Origin: Candidatus Avipropionibacterium avicola
Lineage (GTDB): Bacteria; Actinomycetota; Actinomycetes; Propionibacteriales; Propionibacteriaceae
Assembly (NCBI GenBank): GCA_018715445.1
Contig: DVLP01000332.1
Coordinates: 1-21,526 of the forward strand
Length of the DNA: 21,526 bases
Direction of reading: 5' to 3'
The first letter of the stretch is position 1; the number at the start of each line of letters is the position of its first letter. The notes under the pieces are model-generated. The model did no database searches. It was given only the letters and a program-made list of their open reading frames with translations, and had not been told where the DNA came from. A program made the translations under genes and the position numbers. Below, piece by piece: positions 8,587-15,972 of this stretch.

Positions 8587-9324
8587 ATGGATGACCGGAC
8601 CGATGACGCCGCCCCGCCGATGGGCACCGGTGCCCGACTCGAGCTCAACTCACCGCTGGCACCGGCGAGCCTGGAGCGGCTGATCGTCGCCGCGACCCGC
8701 CACCGGCCGTCCGTGGTGATCGACCACGGCTGCGGCTGGGGCACGAGCCTGCTCGAGGCACTGAGGCTGTGCCCCGACGCGCGGGGTCGCGGGGTCGAGG
8801 TCCATCCCCCGGACCTGGCGCGAGCCCGAGACCTCGCGTGCGAACTCGAGCTCTCCGAACGGGTCGAGTGGGTGGAGGGCTCCAGCGCTGACGACCCCAC
8901 CACCGCTGACCTGCTGATCAGCATTGGCGCCTATCAGGCCTTCGGCTCACCCGGCGAGGCGCTGTCGGCCCTGCGCACCCGACTCAACCCCGGTGGGAGG
9001 CTGCTCTTCGGCCTGGAGTACTGGCAGGCACCACCGACCGAGCAGGAGTTGACCCAGATGTGGCAGGGCGCTTGCGCCGACGACTGCCTGTCGCTGCCGG
9101 AGGTCATCGCGACCGCCCACGAGGGTGGCTGGCGGGTGCTGGACCTGCACGACTCGACCCGCACCGAGTTCGACGCCTTCGAGGTCGGCCACCTGCGCGA
9201 ACGCGAGGAGTGGCTGCTCCAGCACGACGACGCGACCGTGCGCACCGAGCAGGATCGGGCGTGGCAGTCCTGGCTCCAGGGCCACCGCTACCCCATGGGC
9301 TTCGTCACCCTCCTGCTCGGTTGA
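8587..9324 (+). CDS. Class I SAM-dependent methyltransferase
   Basis: The Rossmann-type SAM site is clear: VVIDHGCGWGTS (motif I, about residues 43-54), then an acidic residue ending strand 2 in GRGVEVHPPDLARAR, GSSADDPTTADLLISIGAYQAFG (motifs II/III) and LNPGGRLLFGLEYW (post-motif). The length is 245 residues from ATG 8587. The frame is open further upstream but overlaps the ppk2 tail and lacks family character, so this ATG is preferred; no strong Shine-Dalgarno is seen. The gene converges on the fucosidase, with stops 1 bp apart. The substrate is not evident: the general fold is that of small-molecule methyltransferases. Confidence 0.85.
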   Translation: MDDRTDDAAPPMGTGARLELNSPLAPASLERLIVAATRHRPSVVIDHGCGWGTSLLEALRLCPDARGRGVEVHPPDLARARDLACELELSERVEWVEGSSADDPTTADLLISIGAYQAFGSPGEALSALRTRLNPGGRLLFGLEYWQAPPTEQELTQMWQGACADDCLSLPEVIATAHEGGWRVLDLHDSTRTEFDAFEVGHLREREEWLLQHDDATVRTEQDRAWQSWLQGHRYPMGFVTLLLG

Positions 9325-9325
9325 T

Positions 9326-10603
9326 TCAGCCCTCCAGGAAGAGCTCCACCACCGGCACGGCGACATCGGGCCGCTGGATCGGCAGCGTGAGCGTGACCGT
9401 CCCCGCCGGCTGGCCACCCGGCGTGGTGTTCTGCGCGGCCTGGTTCGGATCGACCTCGGTGAAGCGGATCTCCGAGGCATCGTTGAGCAGTTGCGCATAG
9501 CCGATCTTGCCGGCGAGCCCACTCAGGTGGACGTGCCGCATCGGCCACGAGAACAGATGGAGGTAGAGCCGGTCACCCCGTTGGGTGTAGCGGGCATCGG
9601 CGGGCGCCTCGTACGCTGCCGGACCGGCCCCCACGACGGAGCGCTCGTGCAGGTGCATCCACTCCCCGATCGACTCCAGGCTGGCGACGGCTCGCGGATC
9701 GAAGTTGCCGCGAGCCGTCGGACCGACGTTCAGCAACAGGTTGCCGTCCTTCGAGACCCCGTCGACCAGCATCTTGACCAACAGTTCGGTCGACTTGTAG
9801 TCGTGGTTGTCACGGTCGTAGCCCCAACTGCCGTTCAGCGTCTGACAGGCCTCCCAGCGCACCGGCTGACCGTTGCGGGTCATCGGCGCGGACGGCTGGT
9901 ACTGCTCCGGGGTCACCAGGTCGGAGTCCGGCAGGTCGAGTCGGTCGTTGATCAGGATGTCGGGCTGCAGCTCACGCGTCAGCGCCTCCAACTCCTGCGA
10001 CCCCCAGTCCTCGTGCCCCTTGCCGGGCAGCCCACGGTGCTCACGGTCCGGGTAGGAGAAGTCGTAGAACAGGTAGTCGATCGTGCCGTAGCGGGTGAGC
10101 AGCTCGCGGACCTGACCGTGCAGGTACTCGCGGTAGCGGGCGATGTCACGCCCGGCGTTCTGCTCGGCGGCGTCCTCGTCGTCACGGCGGGGATGGACTC
10201 CGTCGATCGGGAAGTCAGGATGGTGCCAGTCGATCAGGGAGTGATAGAAGCCGACCTTGAGCCCGGCCTCCCGGAAGGCCTCGACGTAGGGCCCGATCAG
10301 GTCCTTGCCGTACGGGGTGTTGGCGACGCTGTAGTCGGTGAGGTCACTGTCCCACAGGCAGAAGCCGTCGTGGTGCTTGGTGGTGAGCACGACGTAGCGC
10401 ATCCCGGCCGCCTTGGCGGCCGCGGCCCACTCCCGAGGGTCATAGAGGTCCGGATCGAAGTGGCGCCGGTAGGTGTCGTACTCCTCGACGGGGATCTGCT
10501 CGCGCGACATCACCCACTCGTGACGGGCGGCCGCCGAGTACACCCCCCAGTGGATGAAGAGACCGAAGCGATCGTGCGTGAACCAGTCCTGCGGTGATGA
10601 CAT
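9326..10603 (-). CDS. Alpha-L-fucosidase, GH29 family, cytoplasmic
   Basis: GH29 enzymes remove alpha-L-fucose from oligosaccharides and glycosides with retention. The N-terminus begins directly with the catalytic barrel (WFTHDRFGLFIHWGVYS, residues 7-23), so there is no signal peptide and the enzyme should act inside the cell. Family motifs are LTTKHHDGFCLWDS (73-86), GLKVGFYHSLIDW (114-126) and IDYLFYDFSYP (175-185), where Asp181 is the expected nucleophile; LLLNVGPTARGNF follows. ATG 10603 is chosen over the longer frame (to 10642) because CAGGAGA lies 7-8 bases upstream. The protein is then 425 residues, normal for bacterial GH29. It is the last gene of the carbohydrate locus on this strand but has its own palindromic site upstream. 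The acid/base residue could not be assigned by eye. Confidence 0.92.
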   Translation of the reverse strand: MSSPQDWFTHDRFGLFIHWGVYSAAARHEWVMSREQIPVEEYDTYRRHFDPDLYDPREWAAAAKAAGMRYVVLTTKHHDGFCLWDSDLTDYSVANTPYGKDLIGPYVEAFREAGLKVGFYHSLIDWHHPDFPIDGVHPRRDDEDAAEQNAGRDIARYREYLHGQVRELLTRYGTIDYLFYDFSYPDREHRGLPGKGHEDWGSQELEALTRELQPDILINDRLDLPDSDLVTPEQYQPSAPMTRNGQPVRWEACQTLNGSWGYDRDNHDYKSTELLVKMLVDGVSKDGNLLLNVGPTARGNFDPRAVASLESIGEWMHLHERSVVGAGPAAYEAPADARYTQRGDRLYLHLFSWPMRHVHLSGLAGKIGYAQLLNDASEIRFTEVDPNQAAQNTTPGGQPAGTVTLTLPIQRPDVAVPVVELFLEG

Positions 10604-10609
10604 CCGATG
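10600..10609. promoter_or_regulatory. Second copy of the ACATCCGATG half-site at the fucosidase start codon
   Basis: ACATCCGATG repeats the core of the palindrome at 10661-10677, 64 bp away, and overlaps the fucosidase ATG. Two spaced copies would fit a repressor binding twice, but the second is only partly symmetrical. Confidence 0.35.
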
Positions 10610-10610
10610 A

Positions 10611-10616
10611 TCTCCT
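10611..10616 (-). promoter_or_regulatory. Ribosome binding site that fixes the fucosidase start
   Basis: AGGAGA on the - strand ends 7 bases before ATG 10603. It decides this start over the in-frame ATG at 10642. Confidence 0.7.
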
Positions 10617-10660
10617 GGGATCTGAGCGGTCAAAGCAGCCATTGCCCGACAAGACCAAGC

Positions 10661-10677
10661 GAAACATCCGATGTCTC
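10661..10677. promoter_or_regulatory. 17-bp palindrome upstream of the fucosidase, candidate operator
   Basis: GAAACATCCGATGTCTC is an inverted repeat around a central C with 7 of 8 base pairs matching; the inner ACATC-C-GATGT is perfect. It lies 58 bp upstream of the fucosidase ATG, where a promoter would be, and differs from the palindrome of the ABC operon. Confidence 0.5.
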
Positions 10678-10690
10678 GGGTGTCAAGGGG

Positions 10691-11221
10691 TCAGGACATG
10701 AACGCAACCGCCAGCATCGGAACGCCGATCAGCAGCACGATCAGCGCGATCGTGATGACCAGCCCGACGACCCCGTTGCGGCTCTGTTGCTCGTGCCCGA
10801 TCGACCCGGTGGTGAACTGGTGGTATGGGGCGGCGTAGAACACCGGGACGACCTGACCGGGGGCCACGTTCACGTCGATCGCCGCCTGACCGTAGGTCCG
10901 CATCCACTGGGCATCCATGTCGATGTGCAGCGGGCCCGCCGGGACCGGGATGTCCTGTCGGCCGTAGCGGGTCGGCACCAGGTGCCCGTTGAAGCGCGCC
11001 CGAGGCACGATCATGTTCGAGGTCATCGCGCTGCCCTGGATCGTCAGGGCGAGGGTCCCCATCGCGGGCTGGCCCTGCGGCGGGAGGCCGACCTCGTTCG
11101 GCGGCGGGTCCTGAGGTCCCGGCTGGTTCGGGTAGGGCCGGTTCGGGTACGGCTGGTTCGGGTACGGCTGGTTCTGGTACGGCTGGGGCTGACCGGGCTG
11201 GGGCGGTGGCATCGCGCTCAT
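10691..11221 (-). CDS. Proline-rich, C-terminally anchored membrane protein of unknown function
   Basis: The first ~45 residues are a Pro/Gln/Tyr/Asn-rich tail with repeated PYPNQ units. A beta-rich domain follows (about 54-145: GTLALTIQGSAMTSNM, RYGRQDIPVPAGPLHIDMDA, GQVVPVFYAAPYHQFTTG). One transmembrane helix closes the protein (about 150-173). The domain pattern, including the YAAPYHQF-type motif, recurs in actinobacterial hypothetical proteins, as far as I recall, but I know no function. Topology would place the large N-terminal part in the cytoplasm. The start at ATG 11221 is a weak choice, since ATG 11212 is also possible and neither has a strong Shine-Dalgarno. It sits between the sugar oxidoreductase and the fucosidase and is probably unrelated to their task. 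Confidence 0.72.
   Translation of the reverse strand: MSAMPPPQPGQPQPYQNQPYPNQPYPNRPYPNQPGPQDPPPNEVGLPPQGQPAMGTLALTIQGSAMTSNMIVPRARFNGHLVPTRYGRQDIPVPAGPLHIDMDAQWMRTYGQAAIDVNVAPGQVVPVFYAAPYHQFTTGSIGHEQQSRNGVVGLVITIALIVLLIGVPMLAVAFMS
11121..11186 (-). repeat. 15-bp in-frame tandem repeat encoding PYPNQ units
   Basis: Units of GGCTGGTTCGGGTAC (+ strand) start at 11121, 11136, 11151 and 11166, with a partial unit at 11181. Differences are single bases. Copy number may vary between strains without breaking the frame. Confidence 0.85.
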
Positions 11222-11242
11222 GCCGCCGAGACTACCGAGACC

Positions 11243-11287
11243 GGTGCCATACCTCGATGAGGTGTCGCCTCTGCCCCGGGCGGCACC
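11243..11287 (-). terminator. Possible terminator structure after the sugar operon
   Basis: Just after the oxidoreductase stop, GGTGCC (11287-11282 on the - strand) can pair with GGCACC (11248-11243). Inside it, ACCTC/GAGGT (11251-11255 and 11259-11263) makes a tight 3-base-loop hairpin. There is no U-tract. Confidence 0.35.
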
Positions 11288-12601
11288 TCAGTCGAGCGCC
11301 ACGCGCAACTCGTCCAGCTCGACCCAACGCCCGCTCAGCCGTCCCTGCTCGGCTGCGAACCCGGCCAGGTGGCCGTTGATGGAGTCGGCCAGCGCCGTCG
11401 TCGACAGGGTGGGTCGGCCCCCTCGGAGCAGGGCGACGAAGTCGGCCATCAACCTCAGGTCGCCACCGCCATGACCGTGGCCGGCGTACTTCGCGGCATC
11501 GGCCGGCGCCGACACCGAGACCGACTCGACCACGGCCCGCGGTTGGTCGGCGCTGAACCGGCGCACCTCGAACCGTTCCTCGGCCAGGGAGCCGGTAATC
11601 TCCCCTTCGGTCCCGACGATCTGGATCGTGCGATCACCCCGGGCCGCGGTGCCGGTCAGGCTGAGGGTGCCGACGGCCCCGGTGTCGAACTCCACGACCA
11701 CGGCCTGGCGGTCGGCGACATCGTTGTCGGACCGCCAGACACATCTGCCGAACGGGTTGTCCGTCCGCAACGACTCCAACTTCTGCTCCCGGGTGGGCTC
11801 GACACCGAGATGCTCCAAGCTCTCCCAGGGATAGAAGTCATGACGCCCGAGCTCGACATAGATCCGCCGCGCGGAGTACGGGCACCCGGCCTCGATCTGA
11901 CAGTCGACCAGGCACTTGCTGCCCGATCCCGCGGGGGCGTTCTCCTCCCGGAACCAGGTCAACGATCCGGTGCTGGTGGCCCGTACGGGTCGCCCCGGGG
12001 CCGCCAGCCACGCCATCAGGTCCATGTCGTGGCAGGACTTCGCCATCAGGAAGGAGGAACCGCACTCGTCACGACTGCGCCACCGGCCCCGGACATAGCT
12101 GGTGGCCATGTGGCTGTAGGAGACCAGCTCGGCCATGTCCAACGACGTGACGGTGCCGATCTGCCCGGCAGCGACCCGCTCCTTGATCTGGGCGTAGAAC
12201 GGTGCGTGGCGCAACACGTGACAGACCACCACCAGCCGGCCCAGGTCCTCGGCACGACGTTGCAACTGCAGCATGCTCGTCGGTTCGAGGGCGATGGGCT
12301 TCTCCAACAGCAGGTCATAGCCGCGGTCGAGCAGCTCCAGGGAGGTCTCGACATGGATCGCGTCCATCGTGCCGTTCACCGCTGCACGTGCCAGCGGCTG
12401 GTCAGGCAGGTCACTCACCAACGCATAACGGCGCTCGGGCGGGACGGCGAACCGGGTGGCCGCTGCCTCGCGCCGGACCGGGTCGGGATCGACCACGGCC
12501 ACCACCGTGGCCCGGTCGGGATGCTGCTCGACATAGTCGGCGTAGCCCAGGGTGCGATGGCCCAGCCCGACCAGGACCAGGCCGACGGGCTCGGAGGTCA
12601 T
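11288..12601 (-). CDS. Gfo/Idh/MocA family NAD(P)-dependent oxidoreductase
   Basis: These cytoplasmic enzymes oxidise or reduce sugars, inositols and related compounds. The N-terminal Rossmann domain shows VGLVLVGLGHRTLGY (residues 6-20) and the signature EKPIAL (Glu100-Lys101-Pro102). A candidate catalytic region is KSCHDMDLMAWL (188-199). An insertion has three closely spaced cysteines, C230, C234 and C240, in SKCLVDCQIEAGCPYSARRIY, which could bind a metal or stabilise the fold. At 437 residues it is longer than the simple members (about 340). Its ATG overlaps the stop of the upstream permease by one base (TGATG, 12603-12599), so translation is probably coupled. Context points to the sugar imported by the adjacent transporter. 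A glycosidase activity, as in NAD-dependent GH109, cannot be excluded. Confidence 0.9.
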   Translation of the reverse strand: MTSEPVGLVLVGLGHRTLGYADYVEQHPDRATVVAVVDPDPVRREAAATRFAVPPERRYALVSDLPDQPLARAAVNGTMDAIHVETSLELLDRGYDLLLEKPIALEPTSMLQLQRRAEDLGRLVVVCHVLRHAPFYAQIKERVAAGQIGTVTSLDMAELVSYSHMATSYVRGRWRSRDECGSSFLMAKSCHDMDLMAWLAAPGRPVRATSTGSLTWFREENAPAGSGSKCLVDCQIEAGCPYSARRIYVELGRHDFYPWESLEHLGVEPTREQKLESLRTDNPFGRCVWRSDNDVADRQAVVVEFDTGAVGTLSLTGTAARGDRTIQIVGTEGEITGSLAEERFEVRRFSADQPRAVVESVSVSAPADAAKYAGHGHGGGDLRLMADFVALLRGGRPTLSTTALADSINGHLAGFAAEQGRLSGRWVELDELRVALD

Positions 12602-13494
12602 CAGCCCTTCACCGCACCCTTCATGCCGTCCATGATCTGGCGCTGCAGGAAGAGGAAGACGATCACGATCGGGATGATCGAGGCCACTGATCCAGCGGCG
12701 AGCGAGCGCTCGTCAGAGCTGCCGATCCCTGCCAGATAGGCGATCCCGAGGGCAATCGGATACTTCGACTCGTCGTTGAGCACCACCAGCGGCCACAGGA
12801 AGCTGTTCCACACGTTGACGAAGCCGAAGATCATCACGATCGCCAACGACGGCCTCACGATCGGCAGCATCACCCTGCTGAAGATCTGCCACTCGTTCGC
12901 GCCGTCGATGCGGGCGGCCTCACGCAGCTCGTGGGGCACCCCGGCGAAGGCCTGTCGCATGATCAGGGTGCCGAAGGCCGAGAGCAGGCTGGGCAGGATC
13001 ACCCCGAGGTAGCCGTTGGTGATCCCGAGGTCACTGGCCACCAGGTAGCGAGGGATCAACATCACCTCGGCCGGTAGGAACATCGTGCCCAGGATGAGCA
13101 GGAAGTAGATGTTGCGGCCGGGATAGCGCAGCGCGCCGAAGGCGTAACCGGCCAGCAGGCACACCAGGGCACTGATCGGCACGATGGTGACCGCATAGAT
13201 CACCGAGTTCGACATGTACTTCGCCAACGGCACCGCCCGGAACGCCTCGCGGAACGAGTCCAGGGTCGGTGGACGAGGGATCAGATCCGGCGGGAAGCCG
13301 AAGAGGTCCTGGGTCAACGGCTTGAGCGCCGAGCTCAGCAGGATCAGGAACGGACCGATGAAGCCCAACGCGATCAGGCTCAGCACCACGTACAGGATCG
13401 CGTCGGTGCCGATCTTGTACCAGTTGTGCTTGGTGCGCCGCGGTCGCGGCTTCGGGCTCGTGCCCGCGCCGGCAGTGGTCACAGTCGTCGTCAT
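12601..13494 (-). CDS. Carbohydrate ABC transporter permease, MalG type
   Basis: This inner-membrane subunit has six predicted helices and the cytoplasmic EAA loop ELREAARIDGANEWQIFSRV followed by MLPIVRP, which contacts the ATPase. The start is ATG 13494, preceded by GGAG about 8 bases upstream, 12 bp after the stop of the first permease. The C-terminus MDGMKGAVKG is typical of CUT1 MalG-like proteins. Length is 297 residues. It pairs with the 321-residue permease and the lipoprotein upstream. No ATPase gene is nearby, so a shared MsiK-like ATPase encoded elsewhere is expected in an actinobacterium (inference). Confidence 0.93.
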   Translation of the reverse strand: MTTTVTTAGAGTSPKPRPRRTKHNWYKIGTDAILYVVLSLIALGFIGPFLILLSSALKPLTQDLFGFPPDLIPRPPTLDSFREAFRAVPLAKYMSNSVIYAVTIVPISALVCLLAGYAFGALRYPGRNIYFLLILGTMFLPAEVMLIPRYLVASDLGITNGYLGVILPSLLSAFGTLIMRQAFAGVPHELREAARIDGANEWQIFSRVMLPIVRPSLAIVMIFGFVNVWNSFLWPLVVLNDESKYPIALGIAYLAGIGSSDERSLAAGSVASIIPIVIVFLFLQRQIMDGMKGAVKG

Positions 13495-13506
13495 GGGGTC
13501 TCCGGG

Positions 13507-14472
13507 TCAGGACGTGGCGAGGTAGCGGGACTTGGACACGGCGTAGTTCCCGACCGCCATCACGATCAGGACCAGCCACAGCACCAGCGAGATCGCGCTC
13601 GCGTAACCCATCTGGAAGTGCTCGAAGGCCAAGGACCAGATGTAGTAGCCCAGCGACAGTGTCGAGTCGGCGGGCCCACCACCGGTGAGGACATAGATCG
13701 AGGTGAACACCTGGGTCGCGTCCTGCATCTCCAGGGTCAGGGTGACCAACAGGTACGGGGCCATCAACGGGACCGTGACGTGGCGCAGTCGCCGCACCGG
13801 CCCGGCGCCGTCGATGCGGGCGGCCTCGTACAGGTCGGAGGGGATCGCCTGCAGCCCGGCCAGGTAGATCAACATGTACGAGCCCATGCTCTTCCATCCC
13901 TCGACCAGGATCAGTGCCCAGATGGCACTGTCCTGGTCGAGCAGGAACTGCACGGGTTGATCGATCAACCCGATGCTGGTCAGCATCCAGTTGATCATCC
14001 CCAGATCATGGAAGACGTAGCGCCACGCGACGGCAACGGCCACCATCGAGGTGACCACCGGAAGGTAGTAGAGGAAGCGATAGACGCCGATGGCACGAAG
14101 CTTCTGGTTCAGCAGCACGGCCAGCAACAGCGGGATCACCACGGTCAACGGGAGCAGGCCCACCAGGTAGACGAGCGAGTTCAGCGCCGCCTGCCCGAGC
14201 CGGGCATCCGACATCATCCGCGCGAAGTTGTCCCAGCCCACCCAGACGGTGGGATTGACCACCGAGTAGTCGTAGAACGCCAGTTGCAGGGCCAACACCG
14301 CTGGCCAGGCGAAGAAGACGGCGAACAGCACCAGGATCGGTGCCATGAACAGGTACGGCACCCACCAGCGGAACTCGCGCAGTCGGCGACGGCGGCTCTG
14401 CGGCCGAGGTGCTTGCGAGGGGACAGTGGCCGCAGGGCCTGAGCTCTGGCGCGCCGGGCTGGCTACCGACAT
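13507..14472 (-). CDS. Carbohydrate ABC transporter permease, MalF/UgpA type
   Basis: It has a cytoplasmic Ser/Pro/Arg-rich N-terminus, then six predicted helices beginning at WWVPYLFMAPILVLFAVFFA (about 36-55). The EAA loop reads DLYEAARIDGAGPVRRLRHV followed by TVPLMAP. Length is 321 residues. ATG 14472 overlaps the stop codon of the binding-protein gene in a TGATG junction (14474-14470), indicating coupled translation. It forms the heterodimeric channel with the MalG-type subunit encoded next. Confidence 0.93.
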   Translation of the reverse strand: MSVASPARQSSGPAATVPSQAPRPQSRRRRLREFRWWVPYLFMAPILVLFAVFFAWPAVLALQLAFYDYSVVNPTVWVGWDNFARMMSDARLGQAALNSLVYLVGLLPLTVVIPLLLAVLLNQKLRAIGVYRFLYYLPVVTSMVAVAVAWRYVFHDLGMINWMLTSIGLIDQPVQFLLDQDSAIWALILVEGWKSMGSYMLIYLAGLQAIPSDLYEAARIDGAGPVRRLRHVTVPLMAPYLLVTLTLEMQDATQVFTSIYVLTGGGPADSTLSLGYYIWSLAFEHFQMGYASAISLVLWLVLIVMAVGNYAVSKSRYLATS

Positions 14473-15803
14473 CAGCTCTTGTTGGCCTTGTCGAGGGCGT
14501 CCTGCCAGGTCTTCTGCTGCGCGTCGAGGGAGGACTTCGCATCAGCACCGGAGCGCATGGTCTCCTTCATGGCGAGGGTGAAGTCGGTCCGCAGCTGGTT
14601 GGGGATCCCGGCCGGCAGGGGGATGGTGGTGTCCACGGCGTCCGGGAACCCGTCGACGACGATCTTGCGGGCCTGCTCGGTCGGTGTCTCTCCGGGGTTG
14701 TCGGCGAACAGCGGATCCTCCAAGGTGGCCACGGTCGAGGGGAAGATCGCGACCAGCTTGCAGAACTCCAACTGGGCCTGCGCGCTGGCGACGTGGTCCA
14801 GGAACGCCTTGGCCCCGGCCATGTTCGACGATTGTGCGGGGATCGACAGCGCCATCTGACCAGTCATCTGGTTCTTGCCGTCGATGGTCTTCGGTGCCTC
14901 GGTGACCAGCAGGTCCTCGTACGCCTTCGGGGTGTTCTTCTCCAGGCTGGTGAAGGCACCCGGGCCAGCTGACTTGAAGGCGATCTGGGCGTTGTCGATG
15001 GTCTGGGGCTCCTTGCCGTCCGGCGCCGAGGCTCCGGGCGCGATGGCACCGGAGGCGTACGCCTCCTGGAACAGCTCCACGAAACCAGCAGCCTCATCGG
15101 TGTTGAAGATCGCCTCGGTGAGCTCGTCGTTGACGAACTCCACCCCGAGGGCCAGCAGCTGGAGCGATCCGGGATCGGTGTTGGTGCCGTACACGCCGGT
15201 CGCCTCGTGGACCTTGTCGGCCAACTCGAGTGCTTCCTGCCAGGTCGTGGGAGCCTGGTCGACGGTGAAGCCGGCCTCCTCCATGATCGACTTGCGATAC
15301 ATCATGACCCGGGTGCCGGAGTTGTACCACGGGATGCCCTTGAGCGTGCTGCCCACCCGCAGCCCTTCGACCAGACCGGGTTGGAAGGCTGTGAGGTCCT
15401 CGTCGGACCACAGGGCGTCGTGGTCAGCCAAGGTGGCGTCGAGCTGACCGAGGTTCTTGGAGTCGACGTTGATCACGTCGGGGACCTTGTTGGAGGCGAT
15501 GGCACTCAAGTACTTCGCGGTCATGTCCTCGCCGGGGACGTCGACCCAGTTGACCTTCACACCGTCGTGCTGCGACTCGAAATCGGAGATGAGGGTGTCG
15601 AAGTACTCCTGGAAGTTCTTGCGCAGGTTGATCGTCCAGAACTCCACGGTCCCTTCGATCGGTCCGCTGGCCTCGACCGCTGGCTCCTGGGTCGGCTGGC
15701 CGCCTTCCCTGACACAGCCTGCAAGGGCCGGCGCAACGGCTGCACCCGCCAGCATCATCATCACCGAACGACGTCGGATCGACGCCTGGTCCACACCTGC
15801 CAT
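14472..15803 (-). CDS. Sugar ABC transporter substrate-binding lipoprotein (CUT1, family 1)
   Basis: The N-terminus MAGVDQASIRRRSVMMMLAG followed by AAVAPALAGC carries an arginine triplet (10-12), a hydrophobic segment and a lipobox Cys at 30, so the protein is an exported lipoprotein, perhaps through Tat. The mature part has the UgpB/MalE-like pattern: GTVEFWTINL, DVINVDSKNLGQL, LKGIPWYNSGTRVMMYRKSI, TTWQEALELADKV and KAFLDHVASAQAQLEFCK. Length is 443 residues. ATG 15803 is chosen because GGGGAGAG lies 4 bases upstream (15815-15808) and because the longer frame, to 15860, would place the start next to the operator. Transcription should start near 15838 from the promoter overlapping the 28-bp palindrome. 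The substrate is inferred to be a fucosylated or similar sugar from the neighbouring GH29 gene. Confidence 0.93.
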   Translation of the reverse strand: MAGVDQASIRRRSVMMMLAGAAVAPALAGCVREGGQPTQEPAVEASGPIEGTVEFWTINLRKNFQEYFDTLISDFESQHDGVKVNWVDVPGEDMTAKYLSAIASNKVPDVINVDSKNLGQLDATLADHDALWSDEDLTAFQPGLVEGLRVGSTLKGIPWYNSGTRVMMYRKSIMEEAGFTVDQAPTTWQEALELADKVHEATGVYGTNTDPGSLQLLALGVEFVNDELTEAIFNTDEAAGFVELFQEAYASGAIAPGASAPDGKEPQTIDNAQIAFKSAGPGAFTSLEKNTPKAYEDLLVTEAPKTIDGKNQMTGQMALSIPAQSSNMAGAKAFLDHVASAQAQLEFCKLVAIFPSTVATLEDPLFADNPGETPTEQARKIVVDGFPDAVDTTIPLPAGIPNQLRTDFTLAMKETMRSGADAKSSLDAQQKTWQDALDKANKS

Positions 15804-15844
15804 GGTTCTCTCCCCACCTTGACGACTTCTCTGTCCGTGGGGAG

Positions 15845-15873
15845 ACGTTAGCGACATCATGCAGGAGTTGCAA
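15845..15873 (-). promoter_or_regulatory. Promoter of the sugar ABC operon
   Basis: On the - strand TTGCAA (15873-15868) and TAACGT (15850-15845) are separated by exactly 17 bases, a good vegetative-sigma promoter. The -35 box is inside the palindrome at 15862-15889. The predicted mRNA leader to ATG 15803 is about 35 bases and includes the GGGGAGAG ribosome binding site. Confidence 0.65.
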
Positions 15874-15889
15874 CCGGTTGCAACTCCTG
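15862..15889. promoter_or_regulatory. 28-bp perfect palindrome, LacI-family-type operator
   Basis: The half-site CAGGAGTTGCAACC is followed directly by its exact reverse complement. The CG-centred core TTGCAACCGGTTGCAA is of the kind bound by LacI/GalR dimers. It covers the -35 box of the sugar ABC operon, so a bound repressor would block RNA polymerase. It is also about 85 bp upstream of the divergent hydrolase gene. No LacI-HTH regulator gene is present in the window. Confidence 0.8.
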
Positions 15890-15960
15890 TGGCTGATTCG
15901 TGACCTCACGGCACCCGTCTCCGGCGCCGTCGTCACGACGGGAGGACCACCGGTGACCGA

Positions 15961-15966
15961 TAGGCT
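15961..15966 (+). promoter_or_regulatory. Candidate -10 box, leaderless start of the hydrolase gene
   Basis: TAGGCT ends 6 bases before ATG 15973, so transcription would begin at or near the start codon. There is no Shine-Dalgarno and no clear -35 box. Confidence 0.4.
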
Positions 15967-15972
15967 CGGACC

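Noticed and set aside
9125..10597. 490-codon + strand frame opposite the fucosidase
   Set aside because: Antisense of an unmistakable GH29 gene; no motifs of its own.
11121..11186. CRISPR-like array
   Set aside because: The units are contiguous 15-bp in-frame coding repeats with no spacers.
12259..12266. GTTGCAAC, matching part of the 28-bp operator, inside the oxidoreductase gene
   Set aside because: Only an 8-base match lacking the CG centre and flanks, inside a coding region; chance occurrence is likely.
11369..12739. 456-codon + strand frame opposite the Gfo/Idh gene
   Set aside because: Antisense shadow; the - strand frame has the Rossmann and EKP motifs.
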